Source of the DNA: Flavobacterium pectinovorum
GTDB taxonomy: Bacteria; Bacteroidota; Bacteroidia; Flavobacteriales; Flavobacteriaceae
Length of the DNA stretch: 64,000 nt
Direction: 5' to 3'
Assembly (NCBI RefSeq): GCF_022802975.1
Contig: NZ_JAFEVZ010000003.1
Location: 410,202 to 474,201 of the forward strand
The stretch's first letter is position 1; every line of letters begins with the position of its first letter. The notes under the pieces were generated by a model, which saw only the letters and a list, made by a program, of their open reading frames with translations, made no database searches and was not told where the DNA came from. Made by a program: the position numbers and the translations under genes. This document shows, piece after piece, positions 23,456-31,926 of this stretch.

Positions 23456-24580
23456 TTAATCCATTAGTTTTTTTAGCTCTTCGGCTTCCGGCAATAACCC
23501 TTTATATTCATTTGGTAATTCATTTGCTGTTTTATATGTTGAAACCCCCATCGCTTTATTAACATCCCGAAATGAAAATTCTACAACCTTGTTATTTTTC
23601 TCTTTGCAAAGAATAATACCGATCGAAGGATTCTCGTGAGGCAATTTTACCATTTCATCTAAGGCCGAGAGATAAAAATTCATTTTTCCTAAATATTCTG
23701 GAATGAATTTTCCTTTTTTTAAATCAAAAGCGACCAAACATTGCATTTTTCGATTATAAAAAAGCAGATCCACAAAATATTCTATATCATCTAAAATGAA
23801 GCGGTATTGATTAGCAATAAATGCAAAATCAGTTCCTAATGAAAGTAAAAACTTCTTAATATTGCGAACAATTTCATGCTCAATTAATCTTTCATTTTCC
23901 TCTTCTGGATCTTCTATATTAATAAAATCCAATAGATATTCGTCTTTAAAAGCCATTAAAGCTTTAGCTCTTAAATCATCCTGCGTAATTGCTTTGGTAA
24001 AATTATTAGGCAACGTTCCTTGTTGCTTAAATAAATTTGATTTTAAATGGTGTCTCAAGGTTGTTACACTCCAAAACTCTAAAGCTGTTTTCCGAATATA
24101 AAAAAGATGCTCTTCAATTGTTTTGGTTTTTGATAAAATCTCAAAATGATGTGTAAATCCAACTTTTTGAAAATAGATTTCCATTTCGTTCGTTAGCGAC
24201 GAACTAATTGCAATAAGTTTATTTTCAATATCTTGATTTTCTTCTAATTCGTTCGTCGCTAACGAACGAATTGTAAAATTATCTTTCCATGTTTCATAGA
24301 AAGCTTTCATTTTCTTAATATTTGATGCCGAAAAACCTCTTAACCCTGGCAATTCATTCTGTAAATCCTTCGATAAAATTTCGAGAACTTTAGCACCCCA
24401 TTTTTCTTGACTCGTTTTTTCTGAAATTAATTTTCCAACTCCAAAGTACAAACCAAGCATTTCTCTGTTTGCCAAAATTGCAACACGATATCTGCTGCCT
24501 AAAATAGCTGATTTTAATTGTTTTATCGTTTCCGAATGAGTTTTTCCAATTATCATATTAATGTTCTCTAATCTTTTCAA
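23456..24580 (-). CDS. DUF1016 (YhcG) family PD-(D/E)XK nuclease-domain protein
   Basis: A 374-residue protein. The N-terminal DUF1016 helical domain (ANREMLGLYFGVGKLISEK, LSKDLQNELPGLRGFSASNIKKM) is followed by a variable linker and a C-terminal nuclease domain, with YFVDLLFYNRKMQCLVAFDLKKGKF and PEYLGKMNFYL. The usual ELK motif reads DLK here. The variable linker (about 105-130) is encoded by an inverted repeat at 24185-24270. The ATG at 24580 abuts the AraC stop; an alternative start is 24556. The family is often found near restriction loci and mobile DNA, but here it stands alone. The biological role is not established. Confidence 0.85.
   Translation of the reverse strand: MKRLENINMIIGKTHSETIKQLKSAILGSRYRVAILANREMLGLYFGVGKLISEKTSQEKWGAKVLEILSKDLQNELPGLRGFSASNIKKMKAFYETWKDNFTIRSLATNELEENQDIENKLIAISSSLTNEMEIYFQKVGFTHHFEILSKTKTIEEHLFYIRKTALEFWSVTTLRHHLKSNLFKQQGTLPNNFTKAITQDDLRAKALMAFKDEYLLDFINIEDPEEENERLIEHEIVRNIKKFLLSLGTDFAFIANQYRFILDDIEYFVDLLFYNRKMQCLVAFDLKKGKFIPEYLGKMNFYLSALDEMVKLPHENPSIGIILCKEKNNKVVEFSFRDVNKAMGVSTYKTANELPNEYKGLLPEAEELKKLMD
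24185..24270. repeat. Inverted repeat inside the DUF1016 gene
   Basis: The arm at 24185-24209 (beginning TTCGTTCGTTAGCGACGAAC) is complementary, with one mismatch, to the arm at 24246-24270 (ending CTAACGAACGAA). The two are separated by 36 bases and encode SLATNE and SLTNE on the minus strand. Each arm is itself nearly palindromic. Confidence 0.8.
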
Positions 24581-25468
24581 TTACACATTCGCATTAATTG
24601 ACATCAAATATTTTTTTGGAGTCGTAGCAAACTTTTTCTTGAACGCCGCAATAAAATGACTTCCTGTGCTGTAACCAATTTTCAGTCCCACTTCGTTTAC
24701 ATTATAAGAACCGCTATCCAGTAACTTTCGGGCAAAATCCATTTTGTAATCAAAAAGAAAACCGTAAACCGTGTCGCCATAAATTTGTTTGAAACCCATT
24801 TTCAGTTTCTTCAAATTCAAACCAATTTCATCTGCTAGTTCCTGCAAACCCGGAGGTTCAGCCATATTAGCGATGATAATTTCTTTGGCTTTTCGGATTT
24901 TCAAAACATTATCCTCATCAATCAAAAACGGACATTGTTCTGCGTTGGGATCTTCGGTTCTGTTAAAGTACAAACTCAGTAATTCATATCCTTTTCCTTT
25001 ATAATAAAGGTTTTTTATGGATGGATGAAGGTTGTAATGAAACAACTGGCTCAGTACAATTGCCATCGATGGACTTATATTTCCTTCGTTATAATACTTT
25101 TTGTCCTTATTATCAGGACTCAAAAAGGTAATATAATCGGCTTCGGCAGAAAATAATGCGTGAAATTTTTTGATGGAAACAATTACCGAAATCACCCATG
25201 AGTTGGGAGTGAGTTCTAAATTAAGCGGTAATTCTTTCTGCGGATTATACAAAAGAAGCGATTTTTCTTCTTTTAATTCTAAAGCATAATTACCCTGATT
25301 GAACAAGAATTTGGCGTTTCCTTTTAATCCAAAATGAAACTGTATCAGACCATTGCCTATTTCACGCTGTGCAAAAAAAGGTTCCGAAGTATCGTTTTGA
25401 AACCTGATTAGCGTAAAGTCATCTTCGATTTTTATTTCTTCCTCCATTTTTTGATTTACTGTATTCAA
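24581..25468 (-). CDS. AraC-family transcriptional regulator (PchR-like)
   Basis: A 295-residue protein with a C-terminal AraC double helix-turn-helix. LQELADEIGLNLKKLKMGFKQIYG is the first helix pair and VNEVGLKIGYSTGSHFIAAFKKKF the second. The N-terminal 190 residues form a cupin-like sensing domain, as in PchR-type regulators that respond to iron chelates. It lies between hemH and the hemA cluster, divergent from the globin-like lipoprotein genes. Control of heme or iron genes is plausible but unproven. An alternative start is seven codons in (MEEEIKIEDD). Confidence 0.88.
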   Translation of the reverse strand: MNTVNQKMEEEIKIEDDFTLIRFQNDTSEPFFAQREIGNGLIQFHFGLKGNAKFLFNQGNYALELKEEKSLLLYNPQKELPLNLELTPNSWVISVIVSIKKFHALFSAEADYITFLSPDNKDKKYYNEGNISPSMAIVLSQLFHYNLHPSIKNLYYKGKGYELLSLYFNRTEDPNAEQCPFLIDEDNVLKIRKAKEIIIANMAEPPGLQELADEIGLNLKKLKMGFKQIYGDTVYGFLFDYKMDFARKLLDSGSYNVNEVGLKIGYSTGSHFIAAFKKKFATTPKKYLMSINANV

Positions 25469-25816
25469 GTTACAATGTCATTTTTGATGAAACGATAATT
25501 TGGGTTTTCAAAATTAAATCTTTTTAATGGGTTTATCGTTTACTTGCTTCTAAATTTATAATTTCTTTATTCTTCGAAATTTTTCGCTTCTTTTCTATTC
25601 TAATTTCCTTCAATCAATTATTGAGTTCAAATTTAGTTTAAAAAAAACTAAATTACTGATATTCATTTAATTATAACTTAAAGAATCATCAATTATTTCT
25701 TGCTTTTATTTATAACTGTTCTAAATTGTTGCTTTATTGTTGCTTAACAAAACCAATTGTAAAAACCGCACGTAAATGATTCTTAAAAACTACATCAATA
25801 ATTAAATAAAACTTTT
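25469..25816. promoter_or_regulatory. Divergent spacer with an AATTTAGTTT inverted repeat (25630-25654)
   Basis: This 348-base gene-free stretch separates the AraC regulator from the small membrane protein gene. Its clearest structure is AATTTAGTTT (25630-25639) facing AAACTAAATT (25645-25654), a perfect 10-base inverted repeat around a short poly-A. It may be an operator. No promoter matching TAnnTTTG at the expected distance was found, and I see no RNA gene or ORF. Confidence 0.4.
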
Positions 25817-26251
25817 ATGAAAATTAACAAAACAATAAAAAAAGGACTATGGGCGGTACTGATAACCGTGGTGTTATTTTTCGGCATTTTAATATTCCAC
25901 ATCATCACTGCAAAGCCCGCTATTTACGAAACTCCAAATTTACAGGTAAGCAGGATTGATTTTAAAGAAAATATAGATTCTGCTTCTGGCAAAAAGATTT
26001 GTGCAGATTTGAGATCTATTAAAGGATTAACTTCTGATTCTATAATTGTAAAAAGAAATGTAGTGGTGTATTTCCACAACAATAAAATCACTAATTCTAA
26101 AAAAGTATTTAACGAATTAATGAGTAAAGGACAATATGATGCACAACGCTACATTTTGCCAGCAAATTTGGCAAGCAAAGAAGTTTGTCCTGTAGACCAG
26201 AATAGCTTTAGCTATAAATTGTCTCAAAAAATAAATCGTTTTTTTAATTAA
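25817..26251 (+). CDS. Small membrane-anchored protein, unknown function
   Basis: A 144-residue protein with one N-terminal membrane helix (about 12-32, LWAVLITVVLFFGILIF) and an exported domain of about 110 residues. The domain alternates strands and helices (NLQVSRIDFKENID, SIIVKRNVVVYFHNNKIT, KVFNELMSKGQYDA) and has a cysteine in KKICADL and one in KEVCPVD. The fold looks small and ferredoxin- or HMA-like. I do not recognise a named family. It starts a two-gene unit with the globin-like lipoprotein 17 bases downstream. Confidence 0.72.
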   Translation: MKINKTIKKGLWAVLITVVLFFGILIFHIITAKPAIYETPNLQVSRIDFKENIDSASGKKICADLRSIKGLTSDSIIVKRNVVVYFHNNKITNSKKVFNELMSKGQYDAQRYILPANLASKEVCPVDQNSFSYKLSQKINRFFN

Positions 26252-26268
26252 CCCTTAAATATTTTATT

Positions 26269-26856
26269 ATGAAAAATTTTTCTAAAATTACACTTAGCGT
26301 ATTACTTGTTGCGTCGGCAACTTTAACTTCCTGTAATAATGATGATGATAACACACCAGTTGAAAAACCAACAATCTATGCAAGATTAGGAGGTACAACT
26401 ATGGTTTCTGATCCTGATAATTCCGGACAAATGATTGAAAAAGGACGTTTGAGTTTCCGTAAAGTAGTAAACTCTGCTATTGGATTAATTGTTGCAGATA
26501 TTCAGTCGAATGCTTCAGGCAATTTACAGGCACACTTTGCTCCTCTTTTAGCAGAAACTGGTAATACACAATCTACCAGTATTGCAAGGTTATCAGACAA
26601 TTTAACAGATTTCTTCTCCTTTAATACCGGAGGTACAAATGCTGTAAACACCTATTCAGGATTAAATATGGTAGCTGCACATGATCCTGCGAAAAACCCG
26701 CGTATGGGAACAAAATCCAGCAATGCAGATTACACAAAATTTGAAGGTTATGTTGGAGCTGCTGCCAATGCAAATGGTGTTGCTTCGAACACAGAACTTT
26801 ACACTGATATTGTTGTAGTTTTGGAGTCATTAAGAACTCCTATTGTTCAGAAATAA
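26269..26856 (+). CDS. Lipoprotein with truncated-hemoglobin-like (group I) domain
   Basis: A 195-residue protein. The signal peptide ends in a lipobox at about C22 (LTSCNNDDD), followed by an acidic linker typical of surface or outer-membrane lipoproteins. The domain opens with TIYARLGGTTMVSD, like the start of truncated hemoglobins (YxxLGG). It continues with LSDNLTDFFSFNTGG, then GLNMVAAHDPAKNPRMGTKSSNADYTKF, where the His before DP is the candidate proximal ligand. Extracytoplasmic globin-like lipoproteins of this type occur in Bacteroidota but their role is unclear. Heme or oxygen binding is inferred. The adjacent hem genes fit. Confidence 0.7.
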   Translation: MKNFSKITLSVLLVASATLTSCNNDDDNTPVEKPTIYARLGGTTMVSDPDNSGQMIEKGRLSFRKVVNSAIGLIVADIQSNASGNLQAHFAPLLAETGNTQSTSIARLSDNLTDFFSFNTGGTNAVNTYSGLNMVAAHDPAKNPRMGTKSSNADYTKFEGYVGAAANANGVASNTELYTDIVVVLESLRTPIVQK

Positions 26857-26870
26857 TTAATTTCCTCTAA

Positions 26871-26899
26871 AAAACCCTGCCCTGACAAGGTAGGGTTTT
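26871..26899 (+). terminator. Terminator after the globin-like lipoprotein gene
   Basis: AAAACCCTGCC (26871-26881) pairs with GGTAGGGTTTT (26889-26899) with one G-T wobble and a seven-base loop. Confidence 0.85.
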
Positions 26900-27147
26900 A
26901 TTTAATGAAGCTGTTTTTATATCTAAATTTTCTATCATCATGAATAGTGAATAATATGTAATACAGAAACATTCATCCGAACTCATAGCGATATTTTTTC
27001 GCACAATATTTAAAACAAAAGCCAGACTGTTATTTAGAATAAATATACATAACAGGTTGTCGAATCCTTGATATCATTATACATTCTATTTAGAACAGCT
27101 AAAATGAATCAATTTATTCCATAGCGATATAAAAAGTACCTCTAGCG
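26900..27147 (+). promoter_or_regulatory. Repeated motifs in the long hemA leader region
   Basis: This gene-free stretch holds several duplicated motifs. CATAGCGATAT occurs at 26984-26994 and 27120-27130. TATTTAGAA(T/C)A occurs at 27031-27041 and 27087-27097. CTGTTAT at 27027-27033 faces ATAACAG at 27049-27055. TTTAG-N5-CTAAA lies at 27089-27103. They suggest binding sites for one or more regulators of the heme operon. None is a known named operator to me. Confidence 0.45.
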
Positions 27148-27179
27148 TTGTTTTTATAAATTAGTTAGTAATAATTTTG
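27148..27179 (+). promoter_or_regulatory. Promoter of the hemA operon (TTG-N21-TAATTTTG)
   Basis: TTG (27148-27150) and TAATTTTG (27172-27179) match the flavobacterial consensus, 25 bases before the hemA ATG. Confidence 0.7.
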
Positions 27180-27204
27180 TTGCACTTTTTAACGAAAGTA
27201 TAAT

Positions 27205-28509
27205 ATGGAAAATTTTAATATGTCCAGAACTACCACTTTTTACGCTTTAGGTTTAAGTTATAAAAAAGCAGATGCTACTATTAGAGGGAAATTTAGTTTA
27301 GATACTAAAGCACAATCTGATTTACTGGCTCAGGCTAAAGCCGAAGGAATAGAATCATTAATTGTCACGTCTACCTGCAACAGAACTGAAATTTATGGTT
27401 TTGCCAATCATCCTTATGAATTAATCAAATTGCTTTGCGATAACAGTAACGGTTCCGTTGAGGAATTTCGCGAAGTTGCCTACATCTACAAAAATCAGGA
27501 AGCCGTAAACCACATGTTTCGCGTAGGAACTGGTTTAGACAGTCAGATTTTGGGTGATTTTGAAATCATCAGCCAGATTAAGATTGCATTTAATTTAAGC
27601 AAATCAGAAGGTTTAATTAATACTTATATAGATCGCTTGGTCAACTCAGTTATTCAGGCAAGCAAAAAAGTTAAAACAGATACAGAAATTTCTTCCGGTG
27701 CAACATCCGTTTCGTTTGCATCGGTTCAATATATTATTAAAAATGTAGAAGACATTGGAAATAAAAATATTCTACTGTTCGGAACCGGAAAAATAGGCCG
27801 AAATACCTGTGAAAATTTAGTAAAACATACTAAAAACGGACACATTACGCTTATCAACAGAACCAAAAACAAAGCTGAAATACTGGCCGGAAAACTAAAT
27901 GTAATCGTAAAAGATTACGCTAACTTGCAGGAAGAACTACAGCAAGCTGATGTTTTGGTGGTGGCTACAGGAGCCAAAAACCCAACTATTGACAAAACAT
28001 TACTGAATTTAAAGAAACCTTTGTTGATTCTGGATTTATCCATTCCAAGAAATGTAAATCCTGATGTGGAACAAATACCGGGCGTAACTTTAATACACTT
28101 AGATTATCTGTCCCAGATGACAGACGATACCCTTGAAAGAAGAAAACAGCATATTCCCGCTGCCGAAGCGATAATCGAGGATATGAAATTAGAATTGAAT
28201 ACCTGGATGAATGGCCGAAAATATGCGCCAACTATTCATGCACTTAAGGCGAAACTAAACGATATGGTTGCGGGAGAACTGGCTTTTCATAAAAAGAAAA
28301 TGCTGAATTTTGATGAAGAACAGGCTGAATTAATCAGTTCCCGAATTATTCAAAAAATCACCAGTCAGTTTGCCAGTCACTTAAAAGACGAAAACACTTC
28401 TATTGACGAAAGTATTGAGTTTATTGAAAAAGTGTTTCAGATAGGACAGCTTGCACCGAATAATATTCCTTCAGCAGTTGAAGAAAAATATAAAATCAAC
28501 CTCTCATAA
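27205..28509 (+). CDS. hemA: Glutamyl-tRNA reductase
   Basis: A 434-residue enzyme that makes glutamate-1-semialdehyde from Glu-tRNA, the first step of C5-pathway heme synthesis. The nucleophilic cysteine is C58 in VTSTCNRTEIYG. The glutamate-binding segment SQILGDFEIISQIK, the NADPH site LLFGTGKIGRNTCENL and the C-terminal dimerisation helix are all intact. An in-frame ATG at codon 6 is a weaker alternative start. It leads a plus-strand operon with hemC, hemD and hemE. The next enzyme of the pathway, hemL, is not in this window. Confidence 0.96.
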   Translation: MENFNMSRTTTFYALGLSYKKADATIRGKFSLDTKAQSDLLAQAKAEGIESLIVTSTCNRTEIYGFANHPYELIKLLCDNSNGSVEEFREVAYIYKNQEAVNHMFRVGTGLDSQILGDFEIISQIKIAFNLSKSEGLINTYIDRLVNSVIQASKKVKTDTEISSGATSVSFASVQYIIKNVEDIGNKNILLFGTGKIGRNTCENLVKHTKNGHITLINRTKNKAEILAGKLNVIVKDYANLQEELQQADVLVVATGAKNPTIDKTLLNLKKPLLILDLSIPRNVNPDVEQIPGVTLIHLDYLSQMTDDTLERRKQHIPAAEAIIEDMKLELNTWMNGRKYAPTIHALKAKLNDMVAGELAFHKKKMLNFDEEQAELISSRIIQKITSQFASHLKDENTSIDESIEFIEKVFQIGQLAPNNIPSAVEEKYKINLS

Positions 28510-28552
28510 TAGTTAAACAGAATGTTCCTTACTTTTAAGGATCCAAAAAAAT

Positions 28553-29476
28553 ATGGCTCAAAAAGTTATTAGAATAGGAACCCGAGATAGTGAGCTCGCA
28601 CTTTGGCAGGCTCATACCGTCGAAAAAAAATTAAATGATTTAGGTTATAAAACAACAATTGTTGCCGTAAAATCTCAGGGAGATATTATTCTCGACAAAC
28701 CACTCTACGAACTCGGTATTACCGGAATCTTTACTAAAACTTTAGACATTGCCATGATCAATGGCGATATTGATATTGCGGTACATTCTATGAAAGATGT
28801 TCCAACGGCTTTGCCAAAAGGAATTGTTCAGGCCGCAGTTTTGGAAAGAGCTAATGTTCTGGATATTTTAGTTCATAAAGGAAATCCTGATTTTACCAAT
28901 CCAAGTACCATTGCAACCGGAAGTCTGCGTCGCCAGGCACAATGGTTCAACAAATATCCAAATCATACGGTTGTTGATTTGCGCGGAAACGTAAATACGC
29001 GTATGCAGAAACTTCAGGATAACGACTGGGACGGAGCTGTTTTTGCAGCTGCAGGTTTGGAACGTATCAATTTAAAACCAGAAAATGTTATCAATCTCGA
29101 TTGGATGATTCCGGCGCCGGCACAAGGAGCTATGCTGGTTGTGGCAATGGAAAATGATAATTATACGCTTGATGCACTTTCACAGTTAAATCATATTGAA
29201 ACTGAAATCTGCACACATATCGAACGCCAGTTTTTGAGAACGCTTGAAGGCGGATGTACAGCACCAATTGGAGCTTTGGTTACTTATAATGAAGACGAAG
29301 ATACGCTGCATTTTCAGGGCGTTTTGTTATCTATTGACGGAAAACAAAAACTGGAAATCGATAAAACAGTTGCTATTTCAGAGTGGAAAAAATTAGGTTT
29401 CAACTCAGCTCAGGAGATTTTGAATAATGGCGGAACGGAATTAATGCAGAAAATCAAAGAATCACTGAAAAAATAA
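28553..29476 (+). CDS. hemC: Porphobilinogen deaminase (hydroxymethylbilane synthase)
   Basis: A 307-residue enzyme that polymerises four porphobilinogens on a dipyrromethane cofactor. The cofactor is attached to C235 in LEGGCTAPIGAL. The arginine-rich catalytic segments GTRDSELALWQA, GSLRRQAQW and DLRGNVNTR are present, as is VHSMKDVPT. Its stop overlaps the hemD start by one base (TAATG), so the two are translationally coupled. Confidence 0.96.
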   Translation: MAQKVIRIGTRDSELALWQAHTVEKKLNDLGYKTTIVAVKSQGDIILDKPLYELGITGIFTKTLDIAMINGDIDIAVHSMKDVPTALPKGIVQAAVLERANVLDILVHKGNPDFTNPSTIATGSLRRQAQWFNKYPNHTVVDLRGNVNTRMQKLQDNDWDGAVFAAAGLERINLKPENVINLDWMIPAPAQGAMLVVAMENDNYTLDALSQLNHIETEICTHIERQFLRTLEGGCTAPIGALVTYNEDEDTLHFQGVLLSIDGKQKLEIDKTVAISEWKKLGFNSAQEILNNGGTELMQKIKESLKK

Positions 29477-30141
29477 TGGAAAAATCAGTTCAAATAGTAT
29501 CTACTAAAATAGTATCGCTTCTTCATAAGCAGGAATTGATGAAATATGGTATTGAAGTAATCGAAGCCGATTTCATCAAAACCGAAAACAAACCTTTCGA
29601 ATTAAAAGACCTCAACGAAAGCCTGATTTTTACAAGTCAGAATGCCGTTCATAGCGTTTTATCTCATCCAAAAGCGGAAGAACTGAAAAAGAAAAACGTG
29701 TATTGCGTTGGTCTTAAAACTAAAACCTTACTAACAGATAACGGATTCAACGTTATTGCCTATACAGGTTACGCTTCAGATCTGGCAGAAATTATCACTT
29801 TAATTTATTCTAGTGAAAGCTATACTTTTTTCAGTGGAAATCTTAGAAGAGATACTTTGCCCGAAGCTTTAAAAGAAAACGGAATTAAATTCAATGAAAT
29901 TCAGGTTTACGACACAACATTGCAGCCGCAGAAAATAAAAGCAAATCCGGAAGCGATTTTATTTTTTAGTCCGTCCGGAGTTAAGAGTTATCTGAAAGAC
30001 AATAAAATTCAAAAACAAATCTGTTTCTGCATTGGAGAAACCACCGCAGAAGCATTAGCAAAAATCACAAAAAATATCATCATCGCAGATCAGCCTACAA
30101 TGGAGGATGTGATCGAAGATGTAATTAATGAATATAAGTAA
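29476..30141 (+). CDS. hemD: Uroporphyrinogen-III synthase
   Basis: A 221-residue two-domain enzyme that cyclises hydroxymethylbilane. The family is poorly conserved, but SLIFTSQNAVHSVL, YCVGLKTKTLL, FFSGNLRRDTLPEAL and ILFFSPSGVKSYL fit HemD. Its position directly after hemC with a one-base overlap supports the call. The coding region ends just before the first 27-base palindromic repeat of the RAYT-associated family. Confidence 0.92.
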   Translation: MEKSVQIVSTKIVSLLHKQELMKYGIEVIEADFIKTENKPFELKDLNESLIFTSQNAVHSVLSHPKAEELKKKNVYCVGLKTKTLLTDNGFNVIAYTGYASDLAEIITLIYSSESYTFFSGNLRRDTLPEALKENGIKFNEIQVYDTTLQPQKIKANPEAILFFSPSGVKSYLKDNKIQKQICFCIGETTAEALAKITKNIIIADQPTMEDVIEDVINEYK

Positions 30142-30153
30142 CGAACAAGATTT

Positions 30154-30231
30154 CCTGCAAGGTTTCCAAAACCTTGTAGGTATCTATATTAATCAACAAT
30201 AACACCTACAAGGTTTTGGAAACCTTGCAGG
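30154..30231. repeat. Perfect 27-base inverted repeat (RAYT-associated family) between hemD and hemE
   Basis: The arm at 30154-30180 begins CCTGCAAGGTTTCCAAAACC and is exactly complementary to the arm at 30205-30231, which begins CCTACAAGGTTTTGGAAACC. They are separated by 24 AT-rich bases. Each arm also contains its own stem (CAAGGTTT / AAACCTTG). It is the best-preserved copy of the family that surrounds the transposase gene at 31363. Confidence 0.88.
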
Positions 30232-30246
30232 ATAAAGAAATAAGAG

Positions 30247-31272
30247 ATGTTAAAAAACGACCTATTTTTAAAAGCATTAAAAGGAGAAACAGTTCAACGT
30301 CCGCCGGTATGGATGATGCGTCAGGCAGGAAGATATTTGCCGGAATTCAGAGCTCTACGTGATAAATATGATTTTTTTACACGTTGCGAAACTCCGGAAT
30401 TAGCTGCAGAAATCACAGTTCAGCCTATACGCAGAATTGCTCCCGATGCTGCCATTTTGTTCTCAGATATTTTGGTTGTACCGCGCGCAATGGGAATCCA
30501 CGTAGAATTAAAAGACAATTTAGGTCCTATTATACCGGATCCGATTCGTACCATGGAACAGGTAAATCAGGTTTTTGTTCCGGATGTAAATGAAACTTTA
30601 GGTTATGTTTTTGATGCTATTAAACTGACTAAGGAAATGCTGAACGACGAAGTTCCGCTTATTGGTTTCGCAGGTTCACCGTGGACAATTTTCTGTTATG
30701 CGGTTGAAGGAAAAGGGTCTAAAAGTTTCGATACTGCAAAAGGATTCTGTTTTTCAAACCCTGTTGCAGCACACACTTTATTACAAAAAATCACAGATAC
30801 CACTATTTTATACTTAAAAGAAAAAGTAAAAGCGGGTGTTAATGCGGTTCAGATTTTTGATTCCTGGGGCGGAATGCTTTCTCCGGTTGACTATCAGGAG
30901 TTTTCATGGAAATACATCAATCAGATTGTTGAAGCATTGGCTGAGGTTACTCCGGTAATTGTTTTCGGAAAAGGATGCTGGTTTGCTCTTGGCGAAATGG
31001 GCAAAAGTAAAGCTTCTGCCTTAGGAGTTGACTGGACATGTTCTGCCAGAAATGCACGTTACTTATCTGGTGGAAATGTTACTTTACAAGGAAACTTCGA
31101 TCCATCAAGATTACTTTCTCCAATTCCAACTATCAAGAAAATGGTTCACGAAATGATTGACGAATTCGGAAAAGATAAATATATCGTAAATTTAGGTCAC
31201 GGAATTTTACCAAATATCCCTGTAGATCACGCAAAAGCGTTTATTGATGCGGTGAAGGAATACGGGCAATAA
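30247..31272 (+). CDS. hemE: Uroporphyrinogen decarboxylase
   Basis: A 341-residue enzyme that removes four carboxyl groups from uroporphyrinogen III to give coproporphyrinogen III. The signatures [17 protein letters not shown] near the N-terminus and [15 protein letters not shown] are intact. [11 protein letters not shown] and the C-terminal [14 protein letters not shown] are intact too. It belongs to the hemA-C-D-E series but is separated from hemD by a palindromic repeat, which could reduce read-through. Confidence 0.97.
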   Translation: MLKNDLFLKALKGETVQRPPVWMMRQAGRYLPEFRALRDKYDFFTRCETPELAAEITVQPIRRIAPDAAILFSDILVVPRAMGIHVELKDNLGPIIPDPIRTMEQVNQVFVPDVNETLGYVFDAIKLTKEMLNDEVPLIGFAGSPWTIFCYAVEGKGSKSFDTAKGFCFSNPVAAHTLLQKITDTTILYLKEKVKAGVNAVQIFDSWGGMLSPVDYQEFSWKYINQIVEALAEVTPVIVFGKGCWFALGEMGKSKASALGVDWTCSARNARYLSGGNVTLQGNFDPSRLLSPIPTIKKMVHEMIDEFGKDKYIVNLGHGILPNIPVDHAKAFIDAVKEYGQ

Positions 31273-31286
31273 TTTTCATTTGACTT

Positions 31287-31313
31287 CCTGCAAAGTTTCC
31301 AAAACCTTGTAGG
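31287..31313. repeat. RAYT-associated palindromic repeat, left of the transposase
   Basis: A 27-base copy beginning CCTGCAAAGTTTCCAAAACC, with one difference from the arm at 30154. It lies between the hemE stop and the transposase start, in the same orientation as the arm at 30154. Confidence 0.85.
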
Positions 31314-31362
31314 TTTAAAAGTTGTTTTTATATTTACAGTAAAAACTTACAGTATTTTAAAA

Positions 31363-31915
31363 ATGAAACTCCAACCATTGCAGAAAGATTGTTACTATCA
31401 TATTTATAATCGAGGAATAAACGGAGCAAGCATTTTTGAAAATGACACTAACAAACTTTATTTTTTAAAGCAATTAGCTAAATATTCTGAAGACAAAATA
31501 TCTATTTTCGCTTATTGCCTAATGAATAATCATTTTCATTTAGTGATTCGACTTAATTCAGAAGAAAAAGAAGTTACACAAGCGTTTTCCAATTTGTTTA
31601 ATTCATATGCAAAAGCATTCAATAAACAGATTAACAGAACTGGAAGTTTATTTGAGAAACATTTTAAGAGAATAAAACTAAAAGACGAAACTTATCTGAA
31701 ACAATTAATTGTTTATGTTCATTTGAATCCGAAACATCATTTTGATTTAGATTTCAAAAGTTTCAAATTTTCATCCTATCAGGCATATTTATCTGATAAA
31801 AAAAACCAAAATAGAAAGGGATGAAACCATAAATTTATTTGGCGGTTTAGAGAATTTTATCTTTTCTCATAATCAAAAGAATGATTTTTTAAACGAAACT
31901 TATACTTTTGAGTAA
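31363..31915 (+). pseudogene. REP-associated tyrosine transposase (RAYT, Y1/IS200-like) interrupted by a frameshift
   Basis: An ORF of 153 residues reads 31363-31824. It carries the HUH motif at H57-F-H59 (LMNNHFHLVI) and the catalytic tyrosine Y118 in LIVYVHLNP, both intact. At an A8 run near 31798-31805 the frame ends early. Reading one base further along continues as TKIERDETINLFGGLENFIF to a stop at 31915, giving the C-terminal part expected of such proteins. A seventh-A rather than eighth-A tract would restore one 183-residue protein. It is therefore a decayed, phase-variable or frameshift-expressed RAYT. The palindromic repeats on both sides are its likely substrates. Confidence 0.85.
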
Positions 31916-31926
31916 TCTGGTTTCAC

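Noticed and set aside
23456..24580. DUF1016 gene considered part of a type I restriction system
   Set aside because: No hsdM, hsdS or hsdR gene is adjacent; the neighbours are hemH and an AraC regulator.
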